The notes under the pieces are model-generated. The model had not been told where the DNA came from. It saw nothing but the letters and a program-made list of their open reading frames with translations, and made no database searches. Positions 20,938 to 62,572 of a stretch of DNA of 64,000 nucleotides are shown piece after piece. This DNA comes from Gymnorhina tibicen. Its lineage: Eukaryota > Chordata > Aves > Passeriformes > Artamidae. Each line of letters starts with the position of its first letter. Within the stretch, counting starts at the first letter, position 1. The stretch covers positions 1,174,098 to 1,238,097 of the forward strand of contig VXAZ01002362.1 of assembly GCA_013399875.1 (NCBI GenBank), written 5' to 3'. The position numbers and the translations under genes are program-made.

Positions 20938-22970
20938 ATTCCATTTATTTACTAAAATAAGGTGAAATCCACCCTTTTGGGGAAGGGCAAATCACATGTC
21001 TACAGCATTAGTCTTACTGAGGCTTTATTTTGAAGGCTTATGCAGTACCTGGGTCATGTCCTGGTCCTCTGCACCAGGGTGGGTCTCATCCATGGTGAAA
21101 ATCTTTGAAGAGGAACTGGTTATCCCATGGGATCAACTGATTAAATCATTTAGACAGAACACATTTGAAAAATAAAACTTCTTCAAGACAAAGTATAATA
21201 AGATTTTAAAAAATCAGCAACAATCTTCTAACCACAGAGTATCTATAAAGATCTTTTTTAAGAGCTCCATATTAAAATTCCTTGAATACATTATATATTA
21301 AATACAGTAACAACATTTCATGCAAGGTTTTCTGTACAATAAATCAGCTCAGTAGTATAACAATTCTGTACATTCCCATTGGTCTGGGGGCTCTGCTCAT
21401 CTTCAATGCTGGTGATGGAGAAAAGAAAGGAGGGATGATATTTGGCACCTACTGTACAGAAGGAGAGATGCTCTTGCCCAGATGGTACAGAAAAACACTG
21501 GAAGCTTTTAAGAGGCAAAAAGTAGAAGAGAAAACCCAACAGCAAAGGAGCAAATGCTATCCCAGACCCTGGCTCTAGTGCTCTTGCTGGAATGCAAGAG
21601 AAAGGAAAGATACAGGCTCCGGCTAACTAAATATCATCAGGACGGATCATAGGGGACTGTGAGGAAAACAGGAGGGAGGATTTGGAGAGCTAGAGAAGAA
21701 ACCACCCACTGTCAGCTTCTCAGCTGATGCAGCTCAATGGAGAAAGATAAATTTAAAGGATCCCAAAATCCACTCCTGATCTACAAACTCTCACTGTCTC
21801 ACTCCTGCTGTGGAAAAATCCCCAGAGGGCAAGATGAAGTTGGTGCCTTACAAAAAGGGATGCCACAACAAACACTCACGGAGAAACACCACGTTATGTA
21901 CAAGCATACATTCATTCCCATCTTGATCCCTTGGCAAGGATGCCCTGTGCAAGTCAGCGATGTTCTCCAAAGCAGAGGACATGAAGTCATGAATGTGCTC
22001 CTAAACACTTAAGCTCTACTCCTGCTAGGGAAATAGTTAAAAATTCACTGAAGAAAGAAAGTGTGACCAGGAGGGAGTGGTGGACATGAGGAATGCAAGG
22101 TGGGCATCCCCTTGCTTTTCTTTATATGGCTGCCCCTACAAGGAGAAGGACTGCGGCTTATATAGTGTGGATGGGATCTAGCAGGGTGCCAGATGGAGAA
22201 GAACAGACAAGACTTCATCATGCTTTGGTGCTGGATGAGCCTGAGAAGGTGCTGGGCTTTCCATAACACAGGGATCAAACAGGACAGCGTGATAAATAAG
22301 GGAGAACGTCACCTTCCACCACATGCACCCGACCTCGATGTATAAACACATGTCCATGAGATCCACACCAATGTTGGACACACTCTGAAGCTATTCCCAG
22401 CGGCTGCAGCCACTGGAGCGGAGCGGAGCACAGCACAGCAGCAATGCACCCCCCAACACCATGGACATCATCAAGGCTCAGCAACCTCAACACACGGCCC
22501 CCTCTCCTCTCTCCCTGCCCTCACTCACTGCCAAGCCCTTCCTGGCCCCTGAAGCTGCCTTGAGCATCCCATCCCACTGGGGGATGTGGCCTCAAATCCT
22601 GACTTCCTGCCTTAATATCTCATGAAGGCCAACTTGTCCGAGCTCACCCAGTCAGGGTGAAAATTGGAAAGAGGGTCTAAAATTTGGCAAGAACAAATCC
22701 CAAGGAACCACGTTACAATGATTCAGATCCACACAGCTCCATCCCCAAACCCTACGCCAGCTGTCCAGTAATTGCACTCGTATGTACAGGAAAAAGAAAG
22801 CTACAGAACAAAACAAAATCAGTATTTTTCTTTTCAACGATTCACCCGCATTTGTCTGATAGTCGGACACATGCATGTCCTGCTGGCTTTAGCGATGGTC
22901 ACGCATGCAAGACTTCAGTCCGAGTTACAAGTTAGGGATCCTCTAGTTTGGAGTGTCGCCCTCGTGTCAT

Positions 22971-51481
<28,511 letters not shown>

Positions 51482-52330
51482 CTGTGGGTTTTTGTCAGCA
51501 GCCCAAGGAGCGCAGTACAGCAAAAAATGATAGAAATAAAAAGATAATTAGCGATTTGGACCCAGACTAGCAATCCCTTCCCTTATGCCCAGCAGTTTAC
51601 TCAGTACCCCAAAATGCAAATTTTTCTGCATATATTCCCACAAGGCAGCTTGTCCTCCAACTTCTCAGTCCAACACCAAGTAAGCAGCCCTGGAAACATC
51701 GTTTCCCTGCTGCAAGTGGCTCCAGCAGCATTTATTCCTACACTCAGCCTGCCTAAAAAAATACTCCGCAGGAGCTGCCCTCTCCAAATCCAAGACACAG
51801 AACTCCAACCATCCCATAAAATGCCTTGCCAGAAACCCAATACAGCCCCACTGGGGACTGTAACTTTCAGACCACGTTTCCTCTTAATCTGTTGTACTTT
51901 ACAGCCTGCAACGCTCTAGGAAACAAATCCAAAGCCAATGCTCAGCTGCTCCAAGCTGTCCTCCTGAACCCACCCCAGTGGGTGCAGAGCCTCCATCTGC
52001 ACTGCTCCCAGCCAAACCCAAGCCCAGTCACCTGCAGAACCTGAGAGAAACCCAAGGGCTCCCAAACACCCATCACAGTTTGGCCAAGATTCCCACATTC
52101 CCAGGAGGTGACTGTTACCTTCGCATGCACCGACGGGTCCCGTGGGACACTGCACAAACCCCGGTACCCTGCAAGGGAATCCTCCTGCTCCTGGGAAGCA
52201 AGGGATGTGCTGGCCCTGCTGTGGGCAAGGCTGGGCCCAGGACTGTAAGGTCCTGCACCCAGGGAGGGCTCAGGAGTGACCCCCCTGATTTTGGTGGCTC
52301 ACGGGCGCTTGTCTCCATTTGCACCCATTA

Positions 52331-52700
52331 GAATCCCAGAGTGGTTTAGGTTGAAAGAGACTTTAATGCTCATCTTGTTCCCCCCCCTGCCATGGGCTGG
52401 GACACCTTCCACTATCCCAGGTTTCTCCAAGCCACGTCCAGCCTGGTCTTGGACACTTCCAGAGATGGGGCAGCCACAGCTTCTCAGGGCACCCTGTACC
52501 AGGGCCTCCCCACCCTCAAAGGGAAGAATTTCTTCCCGAAGTCCAATCTAACTGTACTCTCTGGCAGTGGGAAGCCATTCTCCTTGTCCTGTCACTCTGT
52601 CCCTTATCCAAAGCCCCTCTCCAGCTCTCTTGTAGCCCTTTTAGGCACTGGAAGGGGCTCTAAGGTCTCCCCAGAGCCTTCTCCTCTCCCCAAATCTCTC
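52331..52700 (-). mobile_element. CR1 LINE fragment
   Basis: AGAATCCCAGAGTGGTTTAG terminus, then the same ordered blocks as the 40826 copy (ACACCTTCCACTATCCCAGG, GGGCACCCTGTACCAGGGCC, GAAGAATTTCTTCC). Confidence 0.92.
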
Positions 52701-52741
52701 AGCACCCCATGGGGGTGACAAGAAACAGGTGGCAGCTCTGG

Positions 52742-52800
52742 GTTAATGGTTGGACTCAATGAATTTGGAGGTCTTTTCCACCCTTAACAATTCTATGATA
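52742..52800 (+). mobile_element. CR1 LINE 3' end, opposite orientation
   Basis: GGTTGGACTCAATGAATTTG, GGTCTTTTCCACCCTTAAC and ATTCTATGAT terminus. Lies about 40 bp from the inverted 52331-52700 copy. Confidence 0.8.
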
Positions 52801-55800
52801 AAACAAGATGTTTCTCCAACTCCTTGTGTTTCTGAGAGGGAATAAGGGACCAGACGGATCCAAGAGGAATCAGCCCAAGGCAGACACTGATGCCCCACCA
52901 CTGTGGCTGTCTCCAAACACCCCCAGCGTGGAGCCATAAGCGAGAGCAGGAAGTGAAACCTGCTCATCTGTTTTCCATCACCTGTTTTCATTCAGAGGAA
53001 TGAAAAAAAACCCAAACCAAACCCACCTTCACTAAACCAACCAGTGAAAACAAGAAGCCTGAATGTGTTCATGCTTCAAACTGTACCAGCTCCTCAGTGC
53101 TCACAGACACACCTACTACGAGTTGTTTTAAACTCACATTCCCCCTGGGTCAGGCTACTCTGATCCCTGCCACTGTGAGACACAGACCAGAACGTAATGC
53201 CTATAATTATTTTTATAGCAAAAAAAAAAAAAATTAATCTTGGAGCAGCTTCAACGTTTCAAATCGCTCTACAGAGCGTGTCAGAGCAAAGTGGCTCTTG
53301 TCCTCTCACAGCCAGCTCCTCTCCACCCCCAGCTTCCTCTCCCCAGCCCAGAGAGCCTCCAAAATTAAAAGTAGAAGAGATCTGCTGCTGCTATTTCCAT
53401 CCAGACTCCACTTTTAAGGATGCAAGTGTGCAAGGTAAGAGGGCTAAGGGCAGGCAGATGCCCTGGGGGAGGAAGCTGGGGGTCCCGCAGGTCTTGGCTC
53501 AGCCAGGGTGCCCAGGGGTGACTTTCCACCCTGAGCAGCCACCCGAAACACCACAGTGCTCTCAGTGCTTCTCCCACACCGTGTTTGCATGCAGACTGAC
53601 AGCAACGCTGTTCACAGAGCTGGGACTTTGCATGAGATCTTGTTTAAAGCATGAAAACGGGTTTCTGTGAACTCAGGAAACACGTGCACTGGGGCAGGCA
53701 GCTGAAACACCACAGTGGCACCGTGACACTGTGCCATTGCTGTCACCAAACCTCAAACACAGCAATGCTGCTGCAGGCACCTCCCAAAACCACAATTTTG
53801 AGTATAGTGATAACCAGGCAGCTCCCTGCCATGAGTGACTCCTTTCACCGCTGTTCATGTGGCAGCTCAGCACCAAACATCCAGAGAAAAAGGGCAGAAA
53901 GTCACAAAAAGCCCACATTTTTGGGTCTGAATTAATAAAAACACACTGGAAAACAGGCAGGTTTGGGGCTGCAGCTTCTTCCTATCACATCTGAAGTCTC
54001 ACTAAAAATAAGAGGGTTTGCTACTGACCAAAACCCAAGTTCAATGTGAGTCAGCCCCGTGGCACCAGCATTGCTGCCATGTCCCATCCGGCCAGGAAAC
54101 CCGCCACAGGCAGGGAACCAGCAAAATCCCAAATCTGCCATTCCCTTGGGACAACATGGTGAGTGCAAACAGGTTGAAATGGAAACTCCTGGCTGGCACC
54201 TGAATAGCCCCTTTCTGTGGATGTTGGCTCAGCACAGAAATCCCACTCTGGGCACGAGCTCCTTGATACGGCCAGAACACAAATGCAGTGACACCATCAA
54301 GGGTGGAAAGTGGTAATGGTGGCTCAGGGAATCCCAAAATGGGTCACCCACATGCACCATAAATATCCAGCTCCCCCAGCTGAGCAGTTCCATCACAGGA
54401 CCTGCAGCTTGTGGACACATCTGCGGTTCCTCTGCTCCTGCTCTTCTGCATTGCAGCTTCGGAGAGCAGAGCCAAGAAAGTGGAGATATCCCAGGGGGCG
54501 ATGGGAACCTGAATGTCACAGGGCCATTCCCACCAGCAAAAGAGCACCGTCCCCTCCAGGTTAAGGCACCCCCAGTCCCACCACCTCAGAGGGCTTTGCC
54601 TTGCAGGGACACATCCACAGCTCCAGGGACTGCTGAGCATTTGCAACTTGCTCTGAGCTTGTCCCATCGCGACATCTTTCCTCGCTGTGTCATCACGTCA
54701 TGTGGTGACATTGGCCCGCACCAGGCTGCAAAATATCCATACAAGATGCTCTAAGGGCATGCAAGGAGCCCGGCCACCCCAGGCAGACATGGGGCTGGCG
54801 TCGGGCTATTTTAGCAGGAGGTTAATCTCCAGCTCCTGCCAACTCAAACAGGGCTGGCAGCCCACAGGCTGGCGCCTGCAACATGGCAGGGCACGGTAAT
54901 CAGGTGATGAAAAGGTAAATAAACACTGGTGCCACCCACGAGTACAGGCACAGGCGGCTGCCCCGGGGCTCTGTGACAGCCTCCATGTCCCCGGGGAGAC
55001 CCGGCCCCGCTTTCTGGCCAAAGCAAACACAAACTGGGACAGGGTGGCGTTGGGGGTGCTTCAAGGAAACGTTTGAGTTTTTCCTGCTGTAACAGGAGCA
55101 AAAATCCTTGGAACACACCCCTACAGCAGCTGGTGTTTCTCCATCCTGCACTGAGGTATTGCATCCCACTCTGCTTTGGGGGAAAGTGAGGCACCAGGTG
55201 ACACTCTCACAGGCCAGCATGTGGCAAAGCAACCCCTGGTGCACATTCAGGTCCAGGGTGCAATCCCACAACAGCAAACATCCTGCAGGGTGAACACTGA
55301 AATTCCATTTTCCCTCACCATTTCAGGAGCTTCCCTTGGATAAAATCAGATTTCCCTCATGGGAAACACTTCTGCCCCCAAATGATGTGGGAAGAGCATG
55401 ATGCCCACTGGGAATAATGATGAGCATCATGCCCAGGCCCAGTTTCCTGCTCTAAGTAACTTAATTCAAGCTGTATTTCTATGTTGTAAACACTTCTTTT
55501 TCCTGCCTTTAATACGTTTTCCCATATGCAGGGAAGGGGAAATGGATGCGCAAAGTAAGGGATGCATCCAATTCCTTTGGACTTTGCTGACAGGCAGTAA
55601 AATAGTAGTGAAAAGAGTAAGAAAACCCTAAAACAGCCCCAGCTGGGAAAGCAGCTCCTGTCCTGTGACATAAAGCAGGAACCCAGGCAGGGCTGCTCTG
55701 GGATCCTTCCACCATCCCACAAGACACCAGGCAGGATAAACTGTTATTTTAACTGGCTGCCTTTCCCAGGGCCGGCTGCATGGGAAGGATCCCATCCTGG

Positions 55801-56721
55801 AGGGACGCCTGCTCTGCCTCACCCCCGGTGACAGCCAGCACCGCACACCACCACTCCCCAAAACTGCTGGATTGCACTACCAGGACAGGTTTTGCCGGGG
55901 TGTTTTAACACACACTCAGCCCATAAATCCCACCCGAGGATGGGGCGTGGGGCTGCTCCTCATCCTCGAGGTGGGAAGTGTGAAAACCACCGTTTGCGAG
56001 CTAATCCCGGGTGTTTTAGCTTTATCTGGGATGACAAACACTCAAAGCCTAATGATGCTAATGCTTCCTGATGCTCCCAGAGGACAAAACACAGCGATCC
56101 AAGTGCCTGGCTGTGTATGACTTAAACTCACCCACACCACTTCCCTTTGTGCACAACTGGCCGCCGGAGCTTCTGAGCATCGCTGCATGCGCGGAGCCGG
56201 CCCTGCACCTCCCGTCTTGCCGGGACTCTGCCCGTGTGCCAGGGCAGGAGGGGGCTCTGCTTGGGAAGAGTGGCACCCTCAGGGTGCAGCTAAAGGGTGC
56301 CTGCTTCAGCTCCTGCCCGGCCTCCCTCACTCTCTGCCTCTGGGAGCTGAAACTGGACCCACATGCCCATGGCTACCACACGCTACTGCCCCAAGATGGG
56401 GGGCAAACACACCCCAAAGCTCACTTAGCCTTTCACCAGAAAAGCCCCATACGTTAAACCCCAACAGCCAAGCAGCCACCCGAGACCCAGCAGGGCAAGG
56501 GGCTGCCCCGGGGCACCCCCTTGGCAGGGGGTTACTGACCCCAACCACCCACGCATGGAAATCACACCCCTGGGCAGGCACAGCTGCAGCGGGAGCATGT
56601 GAGCCCACGGGGCTGCAGCAATCAGCATCTCCAGCTGTGCCGAGCCTCTGCGAACTGAGGAACACAGGAATGAACCCTGCATTAAAAAGCACCTCGTGGG
56701 TGCAGCACAGCATTGGGAGCA

Positions 56722-56870
56722 CAGAATCACAGTGGGTGTGGGTTGGAAGGGACCTTAGAGATCATCCTGTTCCGCCCCCCTGCTTTGGGCAGGGACACCT
56801 TCCACCATCCCAGGTTGCTCCAAGTACTGTCCAACCTGGCCTTGAACACTTCCAGGGATGGGGCAGGGAT
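56722..56870 (-). mobile_element. CR1 LINE 3' end
   Basis: AGAATCACAGTGGGTGTGGG, GGGACCTTAGAGATCATCCT and GGGCAGGGACACCTTCCACC blocks. Lies inside a long plus-strand open frame that is therefore not a gene. Confidence 0.9.
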
Positions 56871-59800
56871 TGGCAGGTGAACACAGCCAAGCTCTGCTTT
56901 GTACCACAACCTGCTCCCAGAGGATTCAGCCCTTCCCCCGTCCTCCGCCACCCCCAAGGAGCTGGTCCCAAAGCTACGAGTGGTCTCCTCCTGTGCCTTC
57001 CCCTCCAGAGCGAAGGCAGTGGTGGCTCTGGGTGTGCCGTGGGTGGGGAGGCCCTCCAGCCCCAGCACCTTATTTGCCTATCGCCTCACAGCTGCGTTTT
57101 CCTGTGTGCCAGGTGAGGTTTGCTTACACCAGCGACAGCCGCTCATTCGGGGCTGCTTCAAAAGGCATCAGGAAGATAAAACAAACGAGATACAACCCCC
57201 CTCCCATGGCAAACACCAGTGGTTTGCTGTTCCCGTAATTCCCGGCGCTCATCCCTGCTCCACCTGTGCACTGCACTTTGCAAAAGCCCAGAACCCTTCT
57301 GCCCCAAAAATAATCAACTTCAGGCCAGCTGGGGTGGCTGAGTAGCACATAACGATGGATAGCAGAGGTTTAAGGGCCAGAAACATCCTTGCTGTTTTCC
57401 AGGCAATGCTTTAGGGTAAAATGATCCAACCATTTTCCTCACTGGCACCTGGACGCTGTGAATGGCTGGCAAAAAATTCAGCCCCAAAAATTTCTGGTTT
57501 GGGTCACAAGGCTGCCTGTGGCAGACAGAGCTCCAGACCAGCTGCTTGTCCCACCCTCACGTTGCTCTTCCAAACTCACAGGTACTGAACCCAGCCCCAT
57601 CGATCCCCCAGGACAGTGACAGGGTCCCAGTGGAGAACTGGGGGCACCAGGCACCCACAGCCCCATTGCTGCAGTCGGAGGGGGAAAGATGAAAGGCTCA
57701 TTTGTTCCTTTTTTGGCCAGCTGAGCTGATCTCAACAGGGACTAGGAAATGTAGTTATCCTGGATGTGCCCCCCAAGAGCAGCAAAGAACCAAGCAAACC
57801 CAGCCCAACGCTATCTCCTTCTCCCCAGAAAATCAGACATGACATCCCTGTGCTGAAGGATAAGCCGGCACCACCATGCCCCACTGTCCAGGGAGAGGGA
57901 AACAGGAATGGAGGAGGGAATGGGGCATCAGACCAATGGTCCAAGAAGCCGTGTGAAATAAATAAGGAAAGCTTCACCCATCCCACTCCAAACTTCCCTT
58001 CCTTTATTCTTGGAAATGGCTCATCCCCAAAATGTTGGGCAGCACAAGCTTCCCTTCACTGCAGTGCAGGGGGTCCTGGCACAGGGCCACAAACCCTGCC
58101 CAGCCCTGAGCATCCTCCTCCTATGCCACAGTGAAAAGCAAATTGGTTCCCTGCCAATACCCCGCCTCCTTTTCTTAATGCTGGGAAAACAAGGACAGAA
58201 GATTTTGCCCATTTTGCTCTGAAAAATGAAGCTGCCACTTGCTTGCCATTCCAGTGCCCAGGTGGTGTTTGCAAGAATAAAGTCTTGGAGAAATTTAAGG
58301 GAAAAACCTTAGGGATAATGGGACTTCAAGCAATGTTCCCTCACCCCTGTCCCCATCAGCACCCGCAGCAGATCCTGGGATTGCTTTGGGAGTGGGAGGG
58401 AGCGGGAAGGAGGAAACCCGTGGCTCCAGCCAGGGATGGATTATTTGAGCAAACTAAAAGCAGTGGTTTGTTCCCTCCTGCACCAACGCAGTGGAAAGAA
58501 TTTCCAGCTCCGGCTCCCGGGTGGAAAAGCTAAAAATCTGCATTTAAATAGTAACAGTTTTGGAAAAAGAAGAAAACAAACCAAAAACCCCACAACCACT
58601 ACAGGAGCTTGAATAAAATAAAGCTAAAAGTGTGGTGGGTTTTTTTAGTTTTGGGGTTGTGTTGGGTGTTTTTTGCTTCTTCCTACCTCTGCTTCAAGTA
58701 GACCCTTTCCATAACTGCAGGGAAAGGCAAGGGAGTGACTCTGCTTCATCTGGGAACCTTCTGCCAAAATTACCACAACCCCAACCAAGGGACATGCTGC
58801 AACTTCAATATATTCTCTTCTTCCACCCTAGAGATAGTATTTTATTTCCTCCCTTATCACCCTAAACCTTATTTTTCAGCTAAGTAAATTGGGAATTTTT
58901 GGCCAGCAATGTTTTCTCTTTGTTTTGGGCGCTGTTGCAGCCTCCTGCCCTTGGCTGCTCCCCACATCCCTGAGATGATCAGTTGCCACCCAGAGCCAAC
59001 TCCCAGACCCAGCACAGTGGCCAAAAAGCCCCAGCCAGGCCAGGACACAGTGCAGCGGGGGATTTGTACCCTCTCCAGGCACACTGGACAAACTGGGCAC
59101 TTGCAGCAACTCCAACACCCAGTGACAAAACTTAATAATGTTTTCCTGGCAGTGCTGGAAGCAGTTTAGGAAACCAAGCACAGGGATCAGCGGAGGCAGC
59201 AGTGCCAGGAGCCCCAGCGATGCCCTCACTGCCAGGTCAGCTCAGAGAGTGCCCAGCCCCAGGAAGATTCAAACGCCCCAGGGGAGGAACTTCAGCACCA
59301 AAATTGGGCTGAGCCTTTCAGCTGAATTCTGCAAGAATTGGGAAAGAGCAAAGTGGGACCGTGTTTGGGATTTTTTTTATAAAAATCCTAAAGGATTTAA
59401 GAAAAATTCTGTTTTTCCTAAAAATATTTGAGCCGAAAAGACTCCAGGTAAGAAAATGAGACTAGGATGCATTTTTCCAAAGGGACGTGTTTGATTCTGG
59501 AGGAGAGATGCTGCTCAGAACACAGCAAATGCTGCTGTGCTCAGCGGGGGAACAGCATGCCCCAAAACTGCCTCCCCAAGGACCAGCTCCAATATCCCTT
59601 TACACTGAGACAAGCAACTTCCATGAGGCTGCAAGCAACCATCCAGGATATCACATTTGCATGTCTTGGAAAATAAACCAATAAAAATAAGTAAGAAACA
59701 GAAATAATAAATTATATTACAGATGTAACTAAAGTTACTGAAACAAAGCCCCAAACCTGCAGTGCCAATTTTAAGAAGGAAAAAAAACCAAAAAGAATGA

Positions 59801-61719
59801 CAGGATATTGCTTTTAAATCCAACATGCATCTTTTCCCCTTCCCTACCAAGATGAGGAACCTGCTCACCATGACCCCTCCAAATGCTGATGTTTGTTTTA
59901 ATTGCTATGTTTTAATCCACATGTTCTAATCAATCCTGCTGCCGCCTGCAGCTGAGCCCCAGGGCACAAACTGGGCTGTGCATTTATGGATCATGAAAAC
60001 CCAGACTGGGGTGGGAGAGTTCCCTGCCCCAAGCTCGGGGCCAAAGGAATTCAACTCCATCCTCAGTGTGCTGTGGTCTGGAGGGAGTGTGGTTGGAGTA
60101 TTTTTTCCATTTGTTCGTTTTCTGGAGGAAATACTTCTGCCATGGGAAACCTGTGGGGAATATCAAAGTTTGAACCTAGCATCCCATCCCAACCCATCTC
60201 CCATGGTAAATAAAATCAGGGTGATAAAATACATCCAGTGTATCTGCAGGGTGATGCATCCCCCAACCCACACAGGTGCTAATGAGCTGCTTTTTACTCA
60301 AACTGTTAATATCAATCATTAATTTATTTGGCAGAACTCCTTGCCCTAGCTGACCTGCCCCCACCCCTCCCTTTGCTTTTTCTGGTATCTCTTCTCAGAG
60401 CACAGACTATTTTCAGCAATCCTCTTGGATGGGTTTTCATGGAAAATGAAGTCTATCCTGCCCTTAGTTTAGATTATATCAGAAGAAAAAAAATCCTGTA
60501 GGATAGAAAAGATCTGTTCTTCTGGATGGCAAAAAGGGGCAAGTTGGACAATTAATACTTTTCATGGATGAACTCTCTGAGGATCACACATTTCTGTGTA
60601 GTTGAAGCAGTTCCTTTCCTGGAGTGAGATACTCGGAGATCCCTGGAAATATGAGTCGCTTCTAGGGTTTTTCATAATCTCCTTCCAAATATGTGTAATA
60701 TCTGTGTGCATGACTATAAAGATGAAATATTATACACATATGTATACATACATGATACCAACATGTATTTGTGCATAAGGATAAAATCTTTTTTATATAT
60801 CTATATACAGGGATATCTAAATATATTTGTGTGAAAAAGGGAAGAATAATTTGAATTAGGCTTTTATAAATAGAAGAGGAACCCCAGAATGGGCCTGAGC
60901 CAGCACTGCAAAGCAGCCCCATTACCTCCTGGGTCACTGCAGGACTCCCCTCCAGAGGGGAGCAGAGAAGGTCCCTGGCTCTCAAAGCATGGAAAAGCCC
61001 AGAAAAACTGCAAAACCCCCCCAAAGGACACCCCAAAGATGACCCGAGGGGAACCCTCTGTGACGGCCGGAGCAGGCGGACCATCACAGAGCTCCATCAC
61101 TTCCCCTCTCCCGCCCCGCACTGCTGAGCCAGGCTTTTTCATTTTTACTTTTCCACTCACTCCCCACATATTCCTTAATTTAGCCCTTCTGTTGACTCGG
61201 GAGGTTGCAAAATGGAAAAAGGAAAGTGCAAACAGGCAGGTAACGGGAGGGTTATCCCGACCTCGGCTGCCCGCCTCCCGGGAACGGGCGGTTCCTGCTC
61301 CGCAGGCTCCAGCTGCGCTGATGTGTTACGGGTCAAATCCCTGGAGATTCGGCCACCGCCAGAGAGCCTGGAGTCATTGCTCGGCTCAGTTCCTTCTCGA
61401 GGATCTTTGAGCTTTCACTCCCCGTGACGAAGGAAGCAGAAGAGAGAATCTCCCCCACCCACACAGCCTTCCCAAAAAACAACTGATTTTTATCACCAAC
61501 AAATGCAAGGAAAACAGTTCCCAAACCAGAAGAAGAAATATCTAAACAAAAAACTCCCCTGTATAATAAATCAAATATCTAACACAAAAACCCCACAGCC
61601 TTGCATTTGCTCTGAGGACGGCTCTGCAAGCGCTCCAGGGGGTTCCTCCAGAAAGACAAGGAAAACAACAAAGGAAAAAAGGCGTTTTGGCTATTCATCA
61701 CCAAGGGGGCCACGGAGCA

Positions 61720-62120
61720 GCTGTGGGGACCGGTCCCAGCACAAGGGACAGCTTTCCCAGCCAGCTCCTCGGCGCAGCCTAGGCACAGCCCGTCGCTTTG
61801 GGGACCACACGAGCGCACCGGAGGCGTTTCAGGGGACGGAGAACTCCCGGCAGCGCCGGGGCTGCCCCGGCACCGCATCCCCCGGCACGGCACAGCCTAG
61901 CCCGGATTAACTCACATCCCTTCCCCGCCTCCCCCCGCGCCGCTCTAAAATACACAGAGTGGTTAAATAGCAGGAAACACCCGAAGCAAAAATACCGCGG
62001 GCAGGAACCCAGGGGCACAGGGGACACGCAAGAGCAAGGAGCGGATTTCCTCTCCAAAACATCGCACCTCCGACGGGGACTGTGACCCTGCCGCGGGCTG
62101 GCCTGGGCCACCAGCGCTCT
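61720..62120. other. CpG-enriched block in ATP2A3 intron 1
   Basis: GC-rich with many CpG dinucleotides compared with its AT-rich surroundings. No first exon for SERCA3 was found in it. Could be an enhancer, an alternative non-coding promoter or an unrelated CpG cluster. Confidence 0.4.
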
Positions 62121-62359
62121 GTCACTCGTCCTCGAGTGCCTTCACCCTTCAGCAGGGATCTCCCAGCTCCCAATAGGGAGAAACAGCTTTTTATTGTCTG
62201 TGGTTTGTTTTCCCTCCATAAAGGGGTCTTTTGTTCAAAAGTGTCCCACAGTGACTTGCAAATGTTAGTGTGGGGGGGAAAAGTTTTTTAAAAAAAATAT
62301 ATAAGTTATCAGTGGGTTAATAAGTTATATTAGTTGGTTATCAAATAAGACATACATAT

Positions 62360-62572
62360 ATATAATCTCAAATGGGAGACTATATACATATATAAAATCT
62401 CAAATGGGATATATATATGCATATATATAAACATCTCAAATTGGACATAGGTTACTCTCAGAAGGAGCACATATGTATAATCTCAAATGGGACATACATA
62501 CACAATCTCAAATGAAAAACATGTACATAAAATCTCAGATGGGATGTATATGTATAATCCCAAATGGGTACA
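62360..62572. repeat. Degenerate minisatellite, 7 units of about 25-47 bp
   Basis: A core close to AATCTCAAATGGGA recurs at about 62364, 62397, 62431, 62479, 62503, 62531 and 62556, separated by variable AT-rich (TATACATA-type) spacers. Confidence 0.85.

Larger units (their letters stand above)
18178..22970 (-). other. ATP2A3: ATP2A3 3' UTR (predicted, long)
   Basis: About 4.8 kb from the stop to the strong signal at 18195-18200. Internal AATAAA hexamers at 19775-19780, 20944-20949 and 21024-21029 (minus) could give shorter forms. A worn CR1-like 3' end may lie near 20885-20937. The extent is a prediction; the messenger may end at an internal signal. Confidence 0.5.

Noticed and set aside
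56187..57116. 309-codon plus-strand open frame
   Set aside because: Runs through a CR1 3' end, has proline/alanine-rich low-complexity sequence, no domain motifs or splice context. Antisense to ATP2A3 intron 1.
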